From assembly GCA_965178125.1 (NCBI GenBank), contig OZ237765.1, positions 434,001 to 498,000 of the forward strand: DNA of 64,000 nt, written 5' to 3'. Position numbers and translations under genes: made by a program. The notes beneath the pieces were generated by a model. The model did not search any database. It saw only the letters and a list, made by a program, of their open reading frames with translations, and had not been told where the DNA came from. Origin of the DNA: Bilabrum cf. latius. Lineage: Eukaryota > Bigyra: Bicosoecida > Bigyra > Bicosoecida. How positions within the stretch are numbered: position 1 is the stretch's first letter; every line of letters starts with the position of its first letter. Positions 58,041 to 64,000 of this stretch are shown here, piece after piece.

Positions 58041-61000
58041 ATGCGCGGCTGCTCCCTTGTAGTGCTAGTATTAGCTGGTATAGTCAGTGGGCACGGTAGG
58101 CATGGAACGAAAGGCTGTGGGTACAGCGAAGTGGCACACTTGGAAAATCCAGTGACCGTCCCAGTCGAGTACGGTCCTTCTAGACCAGGCCGAGAACTGC
58201 AGACGACATTCGTCCCCATCGAAACTGCACATGTTAATGGGGACACTGCGAGCATCCGCGTAGAAGTGAGCAGGATGCTAGCCAAGCTGGGATTGTAGGA
58301 GCGTTTCCAACGACTGATGAAACCGGTGCTTGCTCTTTTGTCAAGCTAGATTGGGTTGACAGCGCTGCATGTGTTTAGTATGTGGTTCTATTGCATCTAC
58401 ACAATGTCATTGAGTCGACCAAAGCCCTATTCTATCGAACAAAACGCGCTCGAATGATGTCGGTTTCCTCGCTTCGGTTGCTGCTGTGCAAATGGCCCAG
58501 AAAGGCGGCGCATCCTCCTAGTATGCGCACAGCTCCCGTACAAGCTATGCGTTTGCTCTTTATTTTGCAGTTGGTGTACGACGTGCTCGATGCCGGGGAC
58601 CTCCTCCCTTCGGACGGCAGCACGCACCGTATGTGCGGCGAGCCGTGGGCTGGCGAGACGATCATCGCGCAGTCTTTCGCCACCGGCCAGCTGCAGTCGC
58701 ACGCCGGATGCGAAGAAGTAGATTACGCGCACAGGGGCAGCGAGCGCTACAACCAGCTCAAGCAGCGCACTGAGTGGGCGGGCCAGAAGATCGCCGAGCT
58801 GCTCCGCGTGAAGCCAGCGACCAACGGGATCACCCTGTCCAGCTTCGTAGAGGCAAGCTACTCCAACATCTCCGCCACATCCTACCCGAACGCAGACCTA
58901 GTGGTCATCGTGACGGCCCGCCCCACGCCCGGGATCAGCCTGGCGGGGTACGCCTCCTGTCTCCAGCGCGACCAGTACCGCCGATGCACCGTGGGCTCCC
59001 TCAACTGGGTGCCCCGCGCCCTGGATCCGGAATCGAAAGATTCCCCCCCGGTGGTAACCGACGAGCGGCACACGGCCCTCCACGAGCTCTCCCACGTGCT
59101 GGGGGCAGTGCGGCCGGACCGCCAGTTCATCGACGACACGGGGGCCATCAAGCAGGACGCCGACGTGTACACGGTCGCGCCGGCCCTGCCCAACGACCCG
59201 TCCGCCCCTCAGGACCGACTCGTCCAGTACATCCGCACTCCCAAGGTGCTGGCCATGGCCCGCGCCCACTTTGGGTGCGCGGACCTGCCCGGTGTTCCTC
59301 TCGAGGACACCAACGTGGGCAAGGGGTCTCACTGGGAGGCGCGGGTCCTGGGGCCCGAGTACATGAGTTATGGCTCCGGATCCGGGGAGACCTTCATCAG
59401 CGACCTGACCCTGGCCTTTCTCGAGGACACTGGGCACTACGTGGCCAACTACAGCGCCGCGGGACGGTTCCTCCCCTCTACCGCCCAGGAAGCCGCCGTG
59501 CTTGCCCAGAGCTTCTTCACCAGCGACTCGGAGCCGGAACAGGTGGACCCGGCCACGCCTCCCCGCTCCCCCGGCGCGATGCGGTTCGGGCGGGACGTAG
59601 GCTGCGACTTTGTGTTGGGGAACCCCCGCAGCTGGCCCGAATCGTATCGCTGCAGCAACCACCAGGAGTACATCTGCACGAGCGACAATCGCATGCAGGC
59701 GGTGTGCGCGCTGCAGACTGGGGTGGTGTCCGAAGAGGAGTACTCGTTCAACTGCGACGCGAACAACGGGAGGTGCGCTCCCAACCCCGCCAACCCCGCG
59801 TGTACGGGCGGCAGCTGCCTCATCCCCCCGGAGCAGAGGCCCTTCACGGACGCCGAGGCGCAGTCCGCCTTTGACGGGTTTACGGTGCAGACGGCAATCA
59901 CCGCGGGAAACACGGGGGGATTTTCGTCCTCGATGGACTACGCCGCGGTACCAGTTGGGTACTGGTCCTGCCTGGACACGGAGGCGTCCAACGGTACGAG
60001 CAGCCGTGTCGCGGAGGAGAACCAGGGCTTCGATTTCTCCTCGCTGGTGACGGGGCAGGAGAGCAGCCAGGCTCAGTTCGGGGGCCAGGAGAGGTGCAAG
60101 GACTGCAGGTGCTTCGTGTCGAGTCTCGTGGCCGTGACCGACTTGGCTCGATTCAACCCCTCTTTCACTCGGTACGGCCTGTGCTACCGGTTCAACTGCT
60201 TTCGGTCCGACTACCTGCAGATCGCCATCCGGAGCCAGACGGATCGGAGCGTGTACTGGTACCAGTGCCCCACCCTGGGCGGCAAGATCTACATCGCGGG
60301 GTTCAGCGGGTCCTTCCACTGCCCCCCTGCGGAGTCCTTCTGCACGCAGGAGGACGTGACGGGGATAAAGTACCCCGAGACCGACAGGCTGCTGGAGCTT
60401 TACATTTTTATCGGTGTATCATGCGGAGTCCTCATCCTGGCCGTCGTGTGCATGTGCCCGTGCACGAGGGAGCCCATCGTGCACTGCCTCAAGCACTTCT
60501 GCGGCGTGTACACGTTCGACCCCGCCAGCGACAGGTATCAGATCGACGAGGACGAGAACGAGGGGACGAGTCGGCGGGAGCGGCGCTACAGCCAGCAGGG
60601 GACGGAGAGCGTGTACGGCAAGGCGGTGCGTCGGCCGATCGAGGACCAGCCCACGGCCGTCACAGTCATGCTGGTGGTCAACACGCTGGCCCTGGCCGGG
60701 TGTCTGGCCCTGACAGGCTTTAGCGCATACGCGGCCACGCAGGGAACGCTGAGCACGGCTGTTCCGTTCATCGGGATGGGCCTCGCTGGCGTGATCACGG
60801 CGTGCTTCGGGCTGTTTGGGTCCCGGCAGGAGTCGGAGGGTGCTAACTGCATGCTGCTCATCTACTTTTTCATCGTGCTGTGCGTGCTGCTGGGCGGCAC
60901 GTGGACGTCCATCGACTACTTTATCATCGAGGAAGGCAACACGGAGTCGTACGTGGAAAACAACTGGGACGTGTTCCGTGACACGCTTCCATCCGATGCG

Positions 61001-62131
61001 TACGACGCCACGGCGAGCACCGAGACCTAGATTGAGCAGGCAGCTGACTACGTGGACCAGTACTTTCTGGCAGGGAGCATCGCACTGCTGTGCATCGCCG
61101 GGCTGTTCCTTGTGGCGGCGGGCGGCGCCGCGGTGATTATCCACATTAACACCCTGACGGCGAGCTTCTACACTGTGGAAGCCTACGCGAGCGTTGTCCT
61201 CGGCATGCTGGGTCTCGTTGCCGGGGGCTACTTTATCGTGCAAGACTTCCCGCGAGTGGGCGCCGCCGGACTGACCATGGGCGTGCTGCACGTGGTGGCC
61301 GGGATCTTGTCCATTCGGGCAGAGACGCTGCTGGACACGTGCTACATGTACGTCGCTGCCGCCGTGTAGCTGTGCATCGCCGGGGTTGCCGTGTTTGGCG
61401 CCTATGTTGCGTTCGAGATCGGGAATTCAGCCGAGAAGGACGTCGATGACATGACGGAGGCGCAGCGGGCCGACATGCGCGAGGTACTGCAGGACACTGG
61501 GGTGACATTTGGAGACCAGATAGACGAGGATGGGCTGCCTCGGGCCATCGAGTTTGTGGCGTATAACGGCGCGATCGCGCTGCTGGCCGACGCTCTGCTT
61601 TCTGCGATCGCGCTGGTGGCCGGCATCGCGATGACGTCGTTCACGGACGGTTTCCAGGAGACATACGGCTCCGAGTACAAGCAGTATCAGGAGAGGCTGA
61701 CCCAGCGGCAGGGGAGGGCGCCGGCGACAGGCCGGGGCAGAGAGACGGCGGCGGCGCACAAGCGGGCTCAGGCGGCGGCGAGGCAGTAGCAGAGGGAGCA
61801 GCAGATCCAGGCAGCAAAACTGCAGCAGCAGCAATAGCAGCAATGGGAGCAGGAGCAGGTCGCGGCCAGGGGGATGGCCGCGGGAGGCACTGCGGGCGTA
61901 CCTGGCCTGCACCCACCAATCTCGCACCAGTATCACAACTCGGGGGGCACGGCCGTGGACTACGGTGTCGGTGCTGGAGCGCATCACCCCGGCATGCACC
62001 AGCCTCACAGAGGTGCAGGTGGGCAGCATCCGTACTACGCGGGCGGGGTGCAGCCCTCGGCTGGCTTGCACGGCGTGCGGCCAGGGCTGCACGGGGGGAC
62101 CGCTGCGCAGCGAGCGGGGTACATGGCGTGA
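58041..62131 (+). CDS. Leishmanolysin-like metalloprotease (M8) with multi-span C-terminal membrane region
   Basis: Exons 58041-58265 and 58571-62131 (TGA), about 1,260 aa. Exon 1 encodes a signal peptide (MRGCSLVVLVLAGIVSG) and ends IRVE. Exon 2 starts LVYDVLDAG, restoring the pro-domain start. Zinc site HELSHVLG with the third His in KGSHWEARVLGPEYMSYG, then LTLAFLEDTGHYVANYS, all diagnostic of M8. Many Cys residues follow. One helix lies at nt 60400-60460 (LYIFIGVSCGVLILAVVCMC), then about seven further hydrophobic helices to nt 61640 and a Q/H/G-rich tail. TAGs: 61028, 61367 (inside a helix, AAAV-TAG-LCIAG), 61787 (CAG-TAG-CAG) and 61835 (CAA-TAG-CAG). M8 enzymes are normally secreted or GPI/single-pass anchored, so the multispan end is unusual. 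Confidence 0.9.
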
Positions 62132-62398
62132 TTTGACACCACTTTGACTTGTGATCTCGTGTCTGTCGCTGCATTGAAATAATAGCACAAATTGTATCTT
62201 ATGTTAGCTGTACCAGGCAATACGGCGGGACCCGCAGTTCGATCGGCGGTGCGGGCGGGTCAGAGGGGGTCGCTTGTGGATCAAACGTGGCGGTGGGGTC
62301 GTGTTAAGAAGTCAAGATCGTTTGCACGAAAGACTATATTCGGGTCATTCGTGCACAAATGCGATGAAACGCCACGAGCCCAGCTCGCTATGAGCACT

Positions 62399-62891
62399 TC
62401 ACTTGCCGCCCTTGGCCAGGTGCTCGTTGAGGGCGGTCAGGTGCATGGACGCCTCGCCGAAGTCGGTCACCACGGCCACGGAGGTCTTGACGACCTTGCG
62501 GACCTTGCGCTCCTGGACCTCACCCTCCTCCTCGCCCTCCTCGGGGGCGGCGAACTTGACGAGCCCGCACCACATGCCGAGCTGCTCGCGCTTGGGCACG
62601 GCCATGAGGGGGATGTTGTTCTGCTTGCACAGAGCCTTCACCAAGGCCACGATCTGGCCCTCCTGGCAGTCATCGGCGAGGCAGCAGAGACGAGCGGTCT
62701 TCCGGTCGAGCTCCTTGACGCACTCGTGCAGTCCGCGGCGCAGGCCATCGGCGATGGCGGCGCGCTGCAGCACGCCCTGAAGGGCCTCCTCGGGGCTCAG
62801 CTTCACGGGCGCGGCGGGGGCAGCCTCGGCCTCGATGCCGCCGGCAGCGGCGGTCTCGGGCGTCTCAGCGGGGGGAGCGGTGGTAGCAGGA
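62399..62891 (-). CDS. RPS12: Small-subunit ribosomal protein eS12 (main exon)
   Basis: Main exon 62891-62399 (TGA) begins after an acceptor (GCGATCGCAG) in phase 2, so a short 5' exon with the ATG lies upstream (62900-63050), not resolved. Hallmarks: SPEEALQGVLQRAAIADGLR, RGLHECVKELDRKTARLCCL, ALCKQNNIPLMAVPKREQLG and VVTDFGEAS. It has an Ala/Pro-rich N-terminal extension (PAETPETAAAGGIEAEAAPA) and an acidic insert (EEGEEEGE) compared with human eS12. No in-frame TAG. Convergent with the protease gene. Confidence 0.95.
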
Positions 62892-63635
62892 CTGCGATCG
62901 CAGGATTTGGTGGAAGCAAGCAATCGACGATGGTTCCACGGTGCGCGATACATGACAACACGCCCACGGCGCAAGTGGAAAAGTACAAAATGGCAACCAC
63001 ATGAACCTGCCCAAGCAAGTATGAACTCTGATAGTCCATTTCAGTGAAAATTATGTGCGGCCTGCAACAGTAATCGCAACAGCCTGCTGATCCTATGCAG
63101 CGACAGCGCTCATGGTTCTAGCCAGAAGTGGAGAAATTAATAAGCAAACGCCTCACGCATCCTCAGCCATCTTGAAATTCGGCTTCCTCAGATCTCCTAG
63201 GAAAAAATATGCTTCACCGGCTTCGTGGTTCGTCGACCGGATCAGTATACCAGACTTTAACACGTTACAGAAAACCAGCCTACAAAAAACCGCTTCCACG
63301 GCATTCCTCTACACTAGGTGAGACGATTGCTATCATAATGTATCTTGAATGTTACTACAACTATATCGGACTTGTTGTGGATGGTTGGGGACTGAACACG
63401 GGCTGGTTGCTTGATCGGTGGTTCTTTCGTCCGATCCAAGCGGCCGTTCCAATGATCCACCCCACCCAAATTGCGATGATTTTGTGCACCTTAGCATTGC
63501 GCTGGGATTATATGCAATCATGCTGTGGATTTTGGATATCCAACGCTTGTCTACCCGCGCTACGATGCATCACACGGGGGTGCAGCAGTGTTTCTGAGTC
63601 CACAACGGTTCTTTACCTCCCATCGCAGCCCAGCC
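62892..63635. promoter_or_regulatory. Upstream region of eS12 and the AprA/PqaA-type gene
   Basis: 744 bp between divergent genes. Should contain the eS12 first exon and both promoters. AT-rich between 63100 and 63550. Nothing else recognised. Confidence 0.4.
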
Positions 63636-64000
63636 ATGCTCACAGCCCTGGTAGCTGTTTCGGCACTAGCCGCCGTAGGAAGCTGCAGCCCCCTCTGGGA
63701 CTACGTCAACGATCCGGCGTCCAAGGCGAACTACTCGTACTTCGATACGGGCTACAAGCTGAACGGCACCGCCCTCAACGGCGTGAACTGGACGGGGAAC
63801 CTGCTCAACATGACGAGCGGGAACTGGATCACCCCCGAGTACTCGGACAAGTACACGTGGACCCACCAGGCCTTCGTCGTGGTGCCCGAGCACATCCAGT
63901 CCACGGAGCACGCCGCCATCTACGTGACGGGAGGCGGCAACGGGGACGGCCCCCCAACGGAGGACTCCGAGGACGTCCTTTTCTGCGTGGCGATCGCCAC
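63636..64000 (+). CDS. PhoPQ-activated (PqaA)/AprA-type secreted protein (partial, right edge)
   Basis: ATG 63636, open to the end of the window (121 codons). Signal peptide MLTALVAVSALAAVGSCS. CSPLWDYVNDPASKANYSY, NWTGNLLNMTSGNWITPEY, YTWTHQAFVVVPEHIQ and AAIYVTGGGNGDGPP follow the N-terminal pattern of the PqaA family (PhoPQ-activated pathogenicity-related proteins). This family includes Dictyostelium AprA, a secreted proliferation repressor, and has an alpha/beta-hydrolase-like fold. Role here inferred by family only; the rest is outside the window. Confidence 0.8.
   Translation, partial: MLTALVAVSALAAVGSCSPLWDYVNDPASKANYSYFDTGYKLNGTALNGVNWTGNLLNMTSGNWITPEYSDKYTWTHQAFVVVPEHIQSTEHAAIYVTGGGNGDGPPTEDSEDVLFCVAIA

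Noticed and set aside
58898-60319. 473-codon minus-strand frame opposite leishmanolysin
   Set aside because: High GC3 in the real gene removes antisense stops; the translation is low-complexity Val/Arg/His.
1-64000. In-frame TAGs as pseudogenes, sequencing errors or occasional read-through
   Set aside because: They occur in nearly every gene, always TAG and never TGA or TAA, with frame and homology intact on both sides, including in V-ATPase B.
1-64000. Bacterial or organellar DNA
   Set aside because: GT-AG introns with phase-correct joins interrupt conserved motifs, and the gene set (importin, eS12, V-ATPase, GPCR) is nuclear eukaryotic.
1-64000. UAG = leucine, as in a sainouroid rhizarian nuclear code
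   Set aside because: Suits two sites (5096, 61367), but Gln-run contexts and conserved Gln or polar columns are more numerous. Kept as the alternative.

Overview
This is a gene-dense nuclear genome fragment from a eukaryotic microbe (protist). Coding regions are GC-rich, genes lie 100-900 bp apart and are often divergent pairs, GT-AG introns of about 39-305 nt occur, and the genes are eukaryotic: V-ATPase B, ribosomal protein eS12, importin-4-like karyopherin, adenosine kinase, a class C GPCR, COPI-associated tetraspan proteins and a leishmanolysin.

The central observation is that UAG is not a stop codon here. About 90 in-frame TAG codons interrupt otherwise continuous, homology-supported frames on both strands, and no gene that I can delimit ends in TAG. 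Ends are TGA almost everywhere, with TAA in two places. UAG most likely means glutamine. TAG often sits in CAG/CAA runs, and it falls on glutamine or polar positions of conserved families. Two sites, one in V-ATPase B and one in a membrane helix, would suit leucine better. Standard-code gene callers would cut nearly every gene here into fragments. UAG-only reassignment in nuclear codes has been reported for the fornicate Iotanema (Gln) and a sainouroid rhizarian (Leu). I cannot place this organism further.

Layout. 0-4.3 kb (-): start of a very large, TAG-dense, low-complexity protein that runs off the left edge. 4.6-6.3 (+): V-ATPase B. 6.5-12.0 (-): 1,854-aa single-exon multi-membrane-span protein. 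12.7-18.8 (-): about 1,950-aa class C GPCR with LamG-like, discoidin-like and cadherin-like ectodomains. 19.2-22.9 (+): importin. 23.0-25.5 (+): secreted arylsulfatase with a 21-nt micro-exon in its active site. 25.9-29.8 (-): single-pass surface protein. 30.7-33.7 (-): three COPI-associated-type paralogues. 34.0-35.3 (+): adenosine kinase. 35.6-36.9 (+): MORN protein fused to an EF-hand pair. 37.1-38.3: a TIR transposon with a perfect 8-bp target duplication that carries exons of an acyl-CoA dehydrogenase. 38.8-43.9: three related ankyrin-type genes, two of them a tandem duplication. 44.3-44.9 (-): small secreted protein. 45.1-50.35 (+): 1,749-aa single-exon membrane protein. 50.6-51.4 (+): ubiquitin-like/TM protein. 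52.1-54.0 (-): GH79-like glycosidase. 54.1-57.7 (-): TrmA/RumA-type RNA methyltransferase. 58.0-62.1 (+): leishmanolysin with multispan C-terminus. 62.4-62.9 (-): eS12. 63.6 to the right edge (+): PqaA/AprA-type secreted protein.

Housekeeping genes are mixed with large surface or secreted proteins, with no operon logic. All assignments come from reading translations and splice sites by eye. No searches were run.
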